From: Maricaulis salignorans
GTDB lineage: Bacteria; Pseudomonadota; Alphaproteobacteria; Caulobacterales; Aquidulcibacteraceae
Length of the DNA: 64,000 nt
Direction: 5' to 3'
Assembly: GCA_945891505.1 (NCBI GenBank)
Contig: CAMDDL010000003.1
Location: forward strand, 1 to 64,000
The notes beneath the pieces were generated by a model. That model did not search any database and was not told where the DNA came from. It worked only from the letters and a program-made list of their open reading frames with translations. Each line of letters starts with the position of its first letter. The stretch's first letter is position 1. This document shows positions 37,119-47,184 of the stretch, one piece after another. The position numbers and the translations under genes were made by a program.

Positions 37119-38219
37119 ATGAGCAAAAAGTGGCTCGCATGTGCGGTTGCGACACTGTTTGTCAGTGCAGGTCTAGCCATCAGCGTGGATGCCTCTGCCC
37201 AACAACGTTCCAAGGCCAGTGCGAAAAAAGTCAGTGCCACCAAGAGCACGGTCCGCAAAGCACCTGCTAAGAAAGCATCAATAGCGAAGGTAGCGCCTGT
37301 CCCCACCGCAAAGGGGCCCCCGGCAGGTCTTGCTATTCCCGCAGGTGCCAACACGCTAGGCGCTCATGCGGCCCTCTACGCGGCCTATGCAGCCGATGTG
37401 GAAGCGCTGACAATTGGATCCATTACCACAGGCCGCGCCCTCACGGTGTCTACAGAACGTATCGCGCGCCACTTAAACTCAGATCGGCTAGCTCTTGGCG
37501 TTGTTGCCTATGGGGCTGCTTGGGCTGCAACCCAGGACGAGTTTGTGACTGAAGTTCGCAAGTTGGAAGCGCAAATGGGCAGAGATGCCTTGGTAACCAA
37601 ATTGCGCACCGAAATCGCATTTGCACGCAGCTTGCGTGGCGGGGAGCAAGCCGCCCAATTGGCAGCACGCGCCATTTTGGCCGATGCCGCCAAGATTCAG
37701 GAAGAAGGCGATGCCTTTAAACAGGCGGCTTACGATTGGCAGAAATATGCGTGGGCCAAAGTCAGCACGTCTGACGCAAAGGCCCGTAATGCTGCGCTGC
37801 GCACCTTGGTCGCCCCGGTTCCAACTAAAGAGACGGCTATCACCTTGTCTTCTTTGCCCGAAGCCAGTGTCACGCCCCAAAATACTCTAGCCCGCACCAC
37901 TTCGATCCAACGCAGCGTGCGCCTGTCTAATCAAACAACACGCGATGGCGTGACCTTGTCAGAGCCCATTCGCCCTAGGTCGCCGATTGATCGCATGGTG
38001 TCGCTTGCAGCTTTATCCGCTATTGGCGGCCCTGTGGACCGTAAAGAAGACACCGAGGCCCTGATGCGCGATCCCCGCCTTGTAAGCTGTGTGAACTCCT
38101 CGCGCTTGAACATGCAAATGTGCAATGCAGCCACAAAACAGCCCTATGAGCGTTCCTTCTGCTTGGCTGAACATCCTTTAGGGGAAATTGCCAAATGTAT
38201 GGCCAAAACCGTTCGCTAG
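37119..38219 (+). CDS. Exported protein with Lys-rich N-terminal linker, unknown function
   Basis: 366 residues. AAGGAG lies seven bases before ATG. Signal peptide at about 1-27 (cleavage after DASA). Next is a low-complexity basic stretch of about 45 residues rich in Lys/Ala/Ser ([20 protein letters not shown]), like histone H1 tails, which could bind DNA, lipopolysaccharide or peptidoglycan. Then a helical domain (EVRKLEAQMGRDALVTKLRT, AAQLAARAILADAAKIQEEG) and a C-terminal part with four Cys (VSCVNSSRLNMQMCNAATKQ, FCLAEHPLGEIAKCM). No family recognised. The divergent neighbour is the histidine kinase; sufE follows 7 bp downstream. Confidence 0.75.
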   Translation: MSKKWLACAVATLFVSAGLAISVDASAQQRSKASAKKVSATKSTVRKAPAKKASIAKVAPVPTAKGPPAGLAIPAGANTLGAHAALYAAYAADVEALTIGSITTGRALTVSTERIARHLNSDRLALGVVAYGAAWAATQDEFVTEVRKLEAQMGRDALVTKLRTEIAFARSLRGGEQAAQLAARAILADAAKIQEEGDAFKQAAYDWQKYAWAKVSTSDAKARNAALRTLVAPVPTKETAITLSSLPEASVTPQNTLARTTSIQRSVRLSNQTTRDGVTLSEPIRPRSPIDRMVSLAALSAIGGPVDRKEDTEALMRDPRLVSCVNSSRLNMQMCNAATKQPYERSFCLAEHPLGEIAKCMAKTVR

Positions 38220-38226
38220 TTTGACC

Positions 38227-38658
38227 ATGAATGATCTAAGACTCGAAGAGCTCATCGAAGAATTCTCCTTTCTAGACGATTGGGAGGAGCGTTATCGCTA
38301 TGTGATCGACCTTGGCCGTGCCTTGCCACCTTTGGCGGAGACGGAGCGGGTCGAGATTGCAAAAGTGCGGGGCTGTGCCAGCCAAGTTTGGCTTGTTTCC
38401 GCCACAGCGCCAGAGACCGGCGTGATTGAGTTTAGAGGCCAGTCAGATGCAGCCATCGTCCAGGGCTTATTGGCGATTTTGGTGCGGATGTATTCAGGAC
38501 GGCCTCCAACTGAAATTCTGGCACTCGACGCGCAAGCAGCCTTTCAAGCTTTGGGCTTAGGCGACGCGCTAACGCCACAGCGCTCCAATGGCCTCAAAGC
38601 CATGGCCCAGCGCATGCACGACGTGGCCCGCGATGCCGTGGCAGGGTCGCAGGCTTAG
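38227..38658 (+). CDS. sufE: SufE-like cysteine desulfurase activator
   Basis: 143 residues. SufE accepts sulfur from the desulfurase SufS for Fe-S cluster assembly. Motifs: FSFLDDWEERYRYVIDLGRA, then the sulfur-accepting Cys 50 in KVRGCASQVWLV, and AIVQGLLAILVRMYSGRPP. The ATG at 38227 follows the preceding stop by a few bases, suggesting co-transcription. It overlaps the DnaA-domain gene tail to tail by 4 bases. The rest of the suf cluster is not here, which is common for the free-standing alphaproteobacterial SufE. Confidence 0.92.
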   Translation: MNDLRLEELIEEFSFLDDWEERYRYVIDLGRALPPLAETERVEIAKVRGCASQVWLVSATAPETGVIEFRGQSDAAIVQGLLAILVRMYSGRPPTEILALDAQAAFQALGLGDALTPQRSNGLKAMAQRMHDVARDAVAGSQA

Positions 38659-39005
38659 GCGGCCTCACGATCCAGAAACAGGCGTGGGGCTGGTGCCGCC
38701 CGCAAGGCCGCCTCAAGCTGGTCCAGCATGTCATCGACTTTTGGATCATCGCGTCGATCCTCGATCAAATGGCACGCATAGGCCACCGTGGAACGGTCGC
38801 GCCCAAAGGCCACTGCAACCCGGTGCAGGCTCATGCCAAAGGCAATATGGGTCAAATACATGGCGACTTGGCGCGCAAAGGCATGCTGGGCTGTCCCGCG
38901 AACGGGTACCAACAAATCGGCCTTTATCCCCAACGCAAAGGCAGCCGCATCACAGGCAAAGCGAGCCCGTGCACAATCCAACTGGTATTTCTCGTCTGGC
39001 TTCAA
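38655..39005 (-). CDS. DnaA domain IV-like DNA-binding protein without ATPase
   Basis: 116 residues. Residues about 35-95 match the C-terminal DNA-binding domain of DnaA: ARQVAMYLTHIAFGMSLHRV, AVAFGRDRSTVAYACHLIED, with the DRSTV(x)YAC signature that contacts DnaA boxes. No AAA+ domain or domain I is present. Proteins of this layout occur in alphaproteobacteria next to sufE, but their role is not established; binding to DnaA-box-like sites is inferred from the fold. The first 30 residues are Cys/Ala-rich (LDCARARFACDAAAFALGIK). Confidence 0.82.
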   Translation of the reverse strand: MKPDEKYQLDCARARFACDAAAFALGIKADLLVPVRGTAQHAFARQVAMYLTHIAFGMSLHRVAVAFGRDRSTVAYACHLIEDRRDDPKVDDMLDQLEAALRAAPAPRLFLDREAA

Positions 39006-39116
39006 ATCTGTCCCACCTCGGTCAATGTGCCAAGAATGGCATGAGCCGAGACAGGTGAGGATGAACGAGAAACTATCCCCCAGTCAGCCTGTCCAAGCCG
39101 ACAGGGTGGCTCAGTC

Positions 39117-39506
39117 TCAAGCCGACTTGCTAGCGGGTTGGAATGCGCGATAGCCGACGAACAATATCGTCAACATAATCACTTCAATCACCATAGGGGC
39201 TGGGGCAGTCGGTGCCATGCCATCGAGTGCCAAGCTGACAAATCGCCCGGTCAAAGCAAGTCCGATCATAACCATGGGCACCAACAATGCATCCGCCCGC
39301 ATTTTCCAAGCGCCATAAAGTGCAAACAAGGATGCGCCGATGAAGAAGCCCGTAAAATCTGCACGGATTGTGGCGAGGCCTTGGCTGCCGACCGGCGACA
39401 AGTAGAAGGCCGCAGCCAATTTGGCAGGCTGCAGCAAAAAGCCAAGACCGATGACGAGATTAAAGAGGCTCAAGATAAAGACTAAGCCGCGCGCGATTGT
39501 TTTCAT
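39117..39506 (-). CDS. DUF4345-like integral membrane protein
   Basis: 129 residues with four hydrophobic segments (LVFILSLFNLVIGLGFLLQP; DFTGFFIGASLFALYGAWKM; LLVPMVMIGLALTGRFVSLA; PMVIEVIMLTILFVGYRAFQ). The IRADFTGFFIG segment and overall layout match the DUF4345 family. AGGGAGAG precedes ATG 39506. Function unknown. Confidence 0.75.
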   Translation of the reverse strand: MKTIARGLVFILSLFNLVIGLGFLLQPAKLAAAFYLSPVGSQGLATIRADFTGFFIGASLFALYGAWKMRADALLVPMVMIGLALTGRFVSLALDGMAPTAPAPMVIEVIMLTILFVGYRAFQPASKSA

Positions 39507-39620
39507 ATGTTTCTCTCCCTGAACGTAGGCAGACCTAACCGGATTGAAGACGTTTGCAAAGGGATTGGATCTAGGTGGCGCGCAAATGGCCCTATAACTC
39601 TTTGGGGAAATGCTTGCCTT

Positions 39621-40094
39621 TTAAGGCTTAAACACCATCAAATAGAGAATGATCAATAAGGGTATTGTCGCGATCAGGCCGATGGTTATCCACCACCTCG
39701 CATCGCGCCAATAACTATCGGGAATATCACCCGTTTCCGCAAAGAGCTTTGCCGCCCGGCACTGGCGGATTTGGAGCGGGATCAAGAAAATCATCCAAAG
39801 TAGCCCTGCTACAACAAACCAGAAAACACTCCAACTGAGCCAAGACACCTCAAAGAGTGGCCACTGCCCCATTAAGGATATCCCAATGCCCCCAACCAAT
39901 GTCAGCACAATCCCGGGCAGGGTAAACAACCAGTCGGCTATGATCACGGCGCGATTAGCAAACGCAATCTGTTTGGCATCCTTGGTCATGTCAGCCAAGA
40001 CTTTCCAAAACGCAGTGATCGTGATGTTGCCGGCCAAAAGGATCACGCCCAAAATATGCGCGTAAAGGAGGGTTTGGTAGAGGGTAAAATTCAA
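39621..40094 (-). CDS. DUF2269 family integral membrane protein
   Basis: 157 residues, four membrane segments. Opens TLYQTLLYAHILGVILLAGN and includes FTLPGIVLTLVGGIGISLMG and FWFVVAGLLWMIFLIPLQIR, typical of DUF2269 (predicted integral membrane proteins). The start appears to be TTG at 40094 with GAAGGCG eight bases upstream; no ATG is available nearby. Upstream lies a possible promoter (TTGAAA, 19 bases, TATTGA) after the groEL terminator. Function unknown. Confidence 0.78.
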   Translation of the reverse strand: MNFTLYQTLLYAHILGVILLAGNITITAFWKVLADMTKDAKQIAFANRAVIIADWLFTLPGIVLTLVGGIGISLMGQWPLFEVSWLSWSVFWFVVAGLLWMIFLIPLQIRQCRAAKLFAETGDIPDSYWRDARWWITIGLIATIPLLIILYLMVFKP

Positions 40095-40214
40095 AATGTC
40101 GCCTTCAGAACGGATGTGATTTGGCAGATGCGTAATTTGTAATCAGACACACGGCAAGCACAAGCCCTAGCATCAATATCAATACTTTGACCTTTTGGCT
40201 GCCTTTCAAAGACA

Positions 40215-40247
40215 AACAAAAAGCGCGGCCCGTTGCCGGACCGCGCT
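40215..40247 (-). terminator. Intrinsic terminator of groESL
   Basis: On the minus strand CGGTCC/GGGCCG-type hairpin: AGCGCGGCCCG (40222-40232) pairs with CGGACCGCGCT (40237-40247) with one mismatch over a TTGC loop. The A-run at 40215-40222 gives a U-tract on the minus strand. It is about 110 bases after the groEL stop. Confidence 0.88.
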
Positions 40248-40272
40248 CGTAAGACTTTGTTGGTGGAAGATC

Positions 40273-42013
<1,741 letters not shown>

Positions 42014-42038
42014 TCAGAGATTTAAAGAGGAGGAAGAT

Positions 42039-42329
42039 TTAGGATTCGAGGACGCCCATGACGTCGCTTTCCTTCATGATCAGAAGGTCGTCGCCATCGA
42101 TCTTCACTTCCGTGCCAGACCATTTGCCAAACAAGATGCGGTCGCCGACCTTAAGGTCCATATCGATACGCTCGCCATCTTCGTCGCGGGCACCAGGGCC
42201 AACCGCAACGACTTCGCCTTCTTGTGGCTTTTCTTTAGCGGTATCTGGGATGATGATCCCACCTTTGGTTTTGGTTTCTTCTTCAACGCGCTTTACCAGC
42301 ACGCGATCGCCAAGCGGACGAAATGCCAT
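42039..42329 (-). CDS. groES: Co-chaperonin GroES (Hsp10)
   Basis: 96 residues. [40 protein letters not shown] (mobile loop that docks on GroEL), [20 protein letters not shown] and [15 protein letters not shown]. Forms the seven-fold lid of the GroEL cage. First gene of the groESL operon, with promoter and CIRCE element 72-140 bases upstream. Confidence 0.98.
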   Translation of the reverse strand: MAFRPLGDRVLVKRVEEETKTKGGIIIPDTAKEKPQEGEVVAVGPGARDEDGERIDMDLKVGDRILFGKWSGTEVKIDGDDLLIMKESDVMGVLES

Positions 42330-42400
42330 TTGACTTGCTCCCTTTGAGGATTGTCAGGTTTCAGAAAATGAGTGTCGGCCAATCGAGCAGGCAACGTGCT

Positions 42401-42427
42401 TTAGCACTCACTTTGCCCGACTGCTAA
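42401..42427 (-). promoter_or_regulatory. CIRCE element (HrcA operator) of groESL
   Basis: TTAGCACTC (42401-42409), nine bases, GACTGCTAA (42419-42427): the consensus TTAGCACTC-N9-GAGTGCTAA with a single mismatch. It lies 72 bases before groES and just downstream of the candidate promoter, where bound HrcA would block transcription. hrcA itself is not in the window. Confidence 0.93.
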
Positions 42428-42436
42428 CACAGGGTG

Positions 42437-42465
42437 CAGGTAGGGACGACCCTTTGACCTGTCAA
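42437..42465 (-). promoter_or_regulatory. Candidate groESL promoter
   Basis: On the minus strand TTGACA (42465-42460) and, 17 bases on, TACCTG (42442-42437). The -35 box is perfect and the -10 is weak. The CIRCE element starts ten bases downstream, as expected at the transcription start. The -35 lies in a small palindrome, ACCTGTTGACAGGT. A sigma-32 type promoter is not obvious. Confidence 0.5.
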
Positions 42466-42631
42466 CAGGTGACAGGGTGAAAAAAGTGCAGTCGGTCTTG
42501 CGTGAGCCGAAGCGAGGGGATTGGCGCCCAGCCTCTTAGCTGGAAGCGGAGGAACCTTGCGTCAAGTTTTTGCTGTTGCCAAAGATGGCTCCGCCGATGA
42601 CATTGCACGGCCAAACCCCTATTTGCAGGCC

Positions 42632-43492
42632 ATGACCGATACACCTCTTACCCTCGTCAAAGCTTGGACCGCTGCCCGCAAGCGCCTAGAAGCGGCCAAC
42701 ATCGACACCCCCGTGATTGACGCCCGTATTTTGTTGCTCGCCGCGACAGAGACTGACCGCGCCACCTTGATAGGCGATCCACAGCGCCCGCTGACGTCTG
42801 AAGCCGCTTTAAAATTTGAAACTTTTGTGCAACGACGCGAACAACGCGAGCCTGCAGCCCATATTGTCGGCAAAAAGGGCTTTTGGACGCTTGACCTGAT
42901 CAGCGACCGCCGCGGCCTCGTGCCACGCCCTGAGACCGAAGTTATTGTCGATCTGATCTTAAAGGCCCACGCAGTCGATGTGCCCAATCGGGTGCTGGAC
43001 CTGGGCGTAGGTTCAGGAACGATCCTGTTGGCACTTCTGGCTGAGCGCAAAAGTTGGACTGGGGTCGGTATTGACAACTCAGCAGACGCTCTGGCGCTTG
43101 CCGCCGAAAATGCAATTCATATTGGGCTGACAGATCGCGTAGATTTACGCTTAGGCGATTGGCATCAAGACTTAGACGAGCGCTTTGATATTGTTGTCTC
43201 CAATCCCCCCTATATCCCCTCGGCCGTGATCGACACGTTGCAAGACGAAGTGCGCTTGCATGATCCCCGCCTGGCCCTTGATGGCGGGGAGGATGGTCTC
43301 GATCCCTATCGAATTCTGTTTTCTGCCTTGCCGGAGGTTTTAAAGCCTTCAGGTGTATTTGCTTTTGAGTTCGGGATAGGCCAAGCAGACGCCGCGATGG
43401 CGCTTGCCCAATCCGTCCCCGGACTGATTAACTTGCGCGTGATCAAGGACTTATCTGACATCGACCGTGTCATTTTTGGGACCTTCGCCTAA
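42632..43492 (+). CDS. prmC: Release factor glutamine methyltransferase PrmC (HemK)
   Basis: Methylates the Gln of the GGQ motif in RF1 and RF2. 286 residues. The N-terminal helical domain (AWTAARKRLEAANIDTPVID) binds the release factor; GFWTLDLISDRRGLVPRPET and the SAM motif RVLDLGVGSGTILLALLAER follow; catalytic NPPY is at 191-194 in VVSNPPYIPS. ATG at 42632 fits the family start, although the frame is open further up and its Shine-Dalgarno is weak. In related genomes prfA is next to it; prfA is not here. A TonB-dependent receptor follows. Confidence 0.94.
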   Translation: MTDTPLTLVKAWTAARKRLEAANIDTPVIDARILLLAATETDRATLIGDPQRPLTSEAALKFETFVQRREQREPAAHIVGKKGFWTLDLISDRRGLVPRPETEVIVDLILKAHAVDVPNRVLDLGVGSGTILLALLAERKSWTGVGIDNSADALALAAENAIHIGLTDRVDLRLGDWHQDLDERFDIVVSNPPYIPSAVIDTLQDEVRLHDPRLALDGGEDGLDPYRILFSALPEVLKPSGVFAFEFGIGQADAAMALAQSVPGLINLRVIKDLSDIDRVIFGTFA

Positions 43493-43638
43493 GCGTCATG
43501 GTTTCCCTAACGGCTTTGTGAACAAACACGTAAAATCAAATCAAAAAAAGCCTTTACAGATATTCATTCCAGTCGCACACTTTCCGTGTCTGAAGCGGAT
43601 CCACCCAAAAAAGGACCGCACGGACAAGGGAGGACAAT

Positions 43639-46617
43639 ATGGCTAGAAAAGCATTGCTCAACGGGGCCAGCGCCCTATTGGCTGTTATCATGACGACAGG
43701 CGCGGCTCCGGCATTCGCGCAAAACACCACGACGGACGAAGCTCCAAAGAAAGAAGTAGAAGTTATTGTGGTAACCGGTTCCTTCATTCGAGGAACTTCA
43801 GAAAGCGCGTCATTACCTGTGAATGTAATCAGCTCCGCTGATCTAGAAAAAGCGGGCACCCCCAGCACGGTTGAGTTGATTAAGCTCCTCAACGTCTCGA
43901 GCGGGGTACAAGGCGACACCAACCAATTTGATGCCCGCGCTCAGGGCAATGAAGGGGCAGGCTCGGTCAATTTGCGCGGCATTGGTCCAGAGCGGACACT
44001 TGTGCTGTTGAACGGTCGCCGCTTGGCCTATAATCCATTCGGTTTGGTCGGTACGGTGGTTGACACCAATCTGATCCCGTCGGCTGCCATTGGCCGGGTT
44101 GAAGTTCTCAAAGACGGTGCGGCTGCGACTTACGGCTCGGACGCTGTGGCCGGCGTGGTCAATTTCATCACCCGCACCAATATGGAAGGTTTTGAGGTCG
44201 GTGGCGACTATAAAGCCATTGACGGGTCGGACGGCAATTATACGCTGGCAGCTTCATGGGGCCATCAGACCGATCGGGCCAAGCTATTTGTCTCGCTCGG
44301 CGTGCAGATGAAGAGCGAATTGCCGATTACAGCGCGCGACTGGGCCAATCTAGATTACCTCTCAAACCCGGAAGGCGGGTGGTCTGCCGCAGGCAACCCC
44401 GGCACCTATATCGCCATTGGGCCCACGGGAGGCCCCGTTTCAGCGCCCACACGTGAACCAAATTGCGGCCCCCTCGGCGGTTTTGCAGGCTTCAGTGCCA
44501 CAACGCCTGTGTGCTTCTTCCACTTCACCCCCTATGACAACATCGTCGAGAAGGAAGAGCGGTCGCAATTGTTTGCAAGCGCAGATGTGGACCTCAATGA
44601 AGACCACACGCTGCATGCAGAGCTTTTGATCTCCAACACCAATACGCCGGAGTGGAAAACGTCGCCCAGCTACGCCTTTTTGCAAGCGCCCTCAGCGCAG
44701 GCCCTGCCTGCCCTTTCCGGCCTGCCAGGACGCTTCTTTGTGCCTGTGACCAACCCCGGTTATATTGACCTCTTGGCCAAGAACCCCGGATTGTTCCCAG
44801 CCAGCACGATTGGCGTGAACATGTTGGCTTATCGGCCCTTCAGCTATGGTGGTAATCCTAAATTCACACCCGATGACCCGCGCGGTGGTTCGCGGGGTGA
44901 ACGTAGCTTTGAAGCGGTGCGCGTCGCTGTCGGGATGAAGGGTAAGCTCACCAGCACAATTGATTATGACGTCAATCTGGCCGCAATGGATGATACCGGG
45001 ATCCGCACCGGCTATGACACTCTTGTAAACCGCTTCCAGCTCGCACTGCGCGGCCTAGGTGGCCCCAATTGTAACGTGGCAGCCAATACGCCGGGGACCA
45101 ATGGCTGTCAGTGGTTCAGCCCATTTGGCACCGCCATTCCTGGCAACTCCATTACTGGCGTCGCCAATCCGCAGTATAATCCAGCCTTGGGTGCCGCAAA
45201 CACAGCTTTGGTAGACTGGTTCTTTCCAGAAGTGCGCACCAAACAGACGTCCAGTCTGGTGGTGTTTGATGCGGTCATCAATGGTGAGACCAGCTTCAAG
45301 CTGGGGGACGGTCCAATCGGTTGGGCCTTGGGATATCAGTATCGGAAGAATTCCTTCCGCTCTGACTTCAGCAAATTTTCTGACCTGACCCAACAGCCTT
45401 GCGTGTCGTCGCCAGACTTCAACAACAACATCTGTCCAGCCGTAACCGGACCGACCGTGTTCTTGTCTGGTTCATTCCCAGCCAATGTTAGTGCAGACGT
45501 CAATGCGGCTTTCTTTGAAATCCGCTTGCCCTTCACCAGCAATTTAGAAGCCCAAATTGCCGGTAGGTACGAGGATTTTGGTGGGGCAGTTGGCTCTACC
45601 TTCAACCCGAAATTCTCGGCCAAATGGCAAGTCACCGACGCGTTTGCCGTACGTGGGTCAACCAGCACCACCTTCAGGGCGCCTTCGGTGTCCAACATCC
45701 AGCCAACCTCTGTGACAACTTTGCAGAGCATATTGGGCGTCTTCCGGGCGGTGGATATCTTCGGCAACCCGAATTTGGAACCCGAGACCGCAACCACCTA
45801 TAATGCGGGTGCACTGTTGAATACTGGCAATTTCAAAGCCTCAATCGACTATTGGCGCTTTGACTTTGACAACCCAATCGTGGCCGAGCCGATTGCAGGC
45901 CTTGTGGCGACATTGTTCCCGACAGCAGGTCTCGGTAATTGCGGCAATCCAACGTTTGCAGCGATCCAAGCGAAGTTCACCTTCAGTGGCGGCGTTTGTA
46001 ACTCAGCAAACATCTCTCGCCTCAACACCACGGTGATCAACGGCTCCGCCGTTCTGACCGACGGGGTGGACATCAGCGTCGATTATACCTTCCAAGATCT
46101 CATGGGCGGTGATTTGAAGCTGGGCTTGGATGCCACCTACACCATGAGCTATGACGTTGATGCTCTAGCTATTGGTGGTGTCCCGGTTGCGCCCGCATTG
46201 GATGCTTTGGGTAAGTTGAACTTCCAAACAACAGCTTACCCACTGCCGCAATATAAGGGCACGCTCTATGGCCTTTATGAAACCGGTGGCCATTCGCTGC
46301 GTCTCGCGATGAACTTCATCGACGAGTATGAAGACCAACGTACCGCTCCGTTCTCGCCCAGCTTGAACTATAGCACAGTTGCTGGTGTTACGGGTTCGGT
46401 CACCACGGGCAAAACGATTGAGGCTTGGCAGTCCTTCGACCTGACCTATCGTTGGGCGATGGAAAATGACCTGACCTTTACGTTTGGGATTGAGAACATC
46501 ATGGACAAGGACCCAAGCTTTGCTCGTTTGGAGCTCAATTACGACCCATTCACCGGCAGCCCATTGGGCCGGACGTATAAGATCGGTCTGAAGAAAGCCT
46601 TCGGCGGTCCGAAGTAA
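43639..46617 (+). CDS. TonB-dependent outer membrane receptor
   Basis: 992 residues. Signal peptide 1-27 (ending APAFA), then a short spacer with many acidic residues and the TonB box region (VEVIVVTGSFIRGTSE). Plug domain: LPVNVISSADLEKAGTPSTV, VNLRGIGPERTLVLLNGRRL, IGRVEVLKDGAAATYGSDAV. The rest is a long beta-barrel, finishing with a C-terminal aromatic-rich strand (LGRTYKIGLKKAFGGPK). It takes up large or scarce nutrients using energy from TonB; the ligand is not readable from sequence. GGGAGG precedes ATG. No inner-membrane transporter or TonB-system gene is adjacent, unusual for a substrate-specific locus. Insertion between prmC and DUF4167 is noted separately. Confidence 0.93.
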   Translation: MARKALLNGASALLAVIMTTGAAPAFAQNTTTDEAPKKEVEVIVVTGSFIRGTSESASLPVNVISSADLEKAGTPSTVELIKLLNVSSGVQGDTNQFDARAQGNEGAGSVNLRGIGPERTLVLLNGRRLAYNPFGLVGTVVDTNLIPSAAIGRVEVLKDGAAATYGSDAVAGVVNFITRTNMEGFEVGGDYKAIDGSDGNYTLAASWGHQTDRAKLFVSLGVQMKSELPITARDWANLDYLSNPEGGWSAAGNPGTYIAIGPTGGPVSAPTREPNCGPLGGFAGFSATTPVCFFHFTPYDNIVEKEERSQLFASADVDLNEDHTLHAELLISNTNTPEWKTSPSYAFLQAPSAQALPALSGLPGRFFVPVTNPGYIDLLAKNPGLFPASTIGVNMLAYRPFSYGGNPKFTPDDPRGGSRGERSFEAVRVAVGMKGKLTSTIDYDVNLAAMDDTGIRTGYDTLVNRFQLALRGLGGPNCNVAANTPGTNGCQWFSPFGTAIPGNSITGVANPQYNPALGAANTALVDWFFPEVRTKQTSSLVVFDAVINGETSFKLGDGPIGWALGYQYRKNSFRSDFSKFSDLTQQPCVSSPDFNNNICPAVTGPTVFLSGSFPANVSADVNAAFFEIRLPFTSNLEAQIAGRYEDFGGAVGSTFNPKFSAKWQVTDAFAVRGSTSTTFRAPSVSNIQPTSVTTLQSILGVFRAVDIFGNPNLEPETATTYNAGALLNTGNFKASIDYWRFDFDNPIVAEPIAGLVATLFPTAGLGNCGNPTFAAIQAKFTFSGGVCNSANISRLNTTVINGSAVLTDGVDISVDYTFQDLMGGDLKLGLDATYTMSYDVDALAIGGVPVAPALDALGKLNFQTTAYPLPQYKGTLYGLYETGGHSLRLAMNFIDEYEDQRTAPFSPSLNYSTVAGVTGSVTTGKTIEAWQSFDLTYRWAMENDLTFTFGIENIMDKDPSFARLELNYDPFTGSPLGRTYKIGLKKAFGGPK

Positions 46618-46641
46618 GCTCAAGCTCAAATTAAGTAGCGG

Positions 46642-46678
46642 CGGCCCGATCTTTCTAAGGTCGGGCCGTTTCTTTTTC
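46642..46678 (+). terminator. Intrinsic terminator of the TonB receptor gene
   Basis: CGGCCCGA (46642-46649) pairs perfectly with TCGGGCCG (46661-46668), then TTTCTTTTTC. A clear rho-independent terminator 25 bases after the stop. Confidence 0.92.
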
Positions 46679-47184
46679 GCTCAAGCGCGTTTTGATCCCT
46701 TCTGATCAAAGTTGCGCCGCCATTCCAAACCAGGTCAACAGAATTAGGCCTTTTCAAGTGAAGCTAATCAAGCTAAGAGGTTATTCGTCCATGGTGCGGC
46801 CCAAAGGGGGGCTTGCGTATGGAAACGACACACCATCAACTCTAGCCCAAACCTTTAATCCGCGTTCGCTTTGATCTTGGCCACTGGTCTCGATTTTAGT
46901 GATATGCAAATTAAGGCTTGTGGAATCAGGGAAATGATCGTGTGAATACAGTCTGTCCGTGAGTCGTTGAAATCCATTTCGGGATTAGGTGTTCGCGATA
47001 GCTGTTTTTGGAGCGGGTTGTGCAAGGTCACGGATCAATTGCACGAAAACCACGCTCTCTTTTTTAAATCTTTGCGTGTCAGACCTCTTTTAGAAGCAGT
47101 CACGCAAAATCCATGAAGCTAGCTTGCAGGCTTGCTCATGGCATTAATTGGCCAAACCACAGCCAGGAAACAAACAGGGCTTGC
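46679..47184. other. Non-coding stretch upstream of the DUF4167 gene
   Basis: About 500 bases with no convincing gene; short open frames here lack ribosome sites and protein-like composition. One inverted repeat, TTTGCGTG (47071-47078) with CACGCAAA (47101-47108), spans a T-rich loop and lies about 77 bases before the DUF4167 start. The promoter of that gene should be here, but I cannot place a -35/-10 pair. Confidence 0.5.

Noticed and set aside
40105-40215. Short hydrophobic peptide (KVKVLILMLGLVLAVCLITN type) upstream of DUF2269
   Set aside because: Only TTG or a late ATG starts are available, it begins inside the groEL terminator U-tract, and the same bases can be read as a promoter for DUF2269.
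46692-46874. 60-residue open frame in the gap after the TonB receptor
   Set aside because: No ribosome binding site, no protein-like pattern and no neighbour to couple with.
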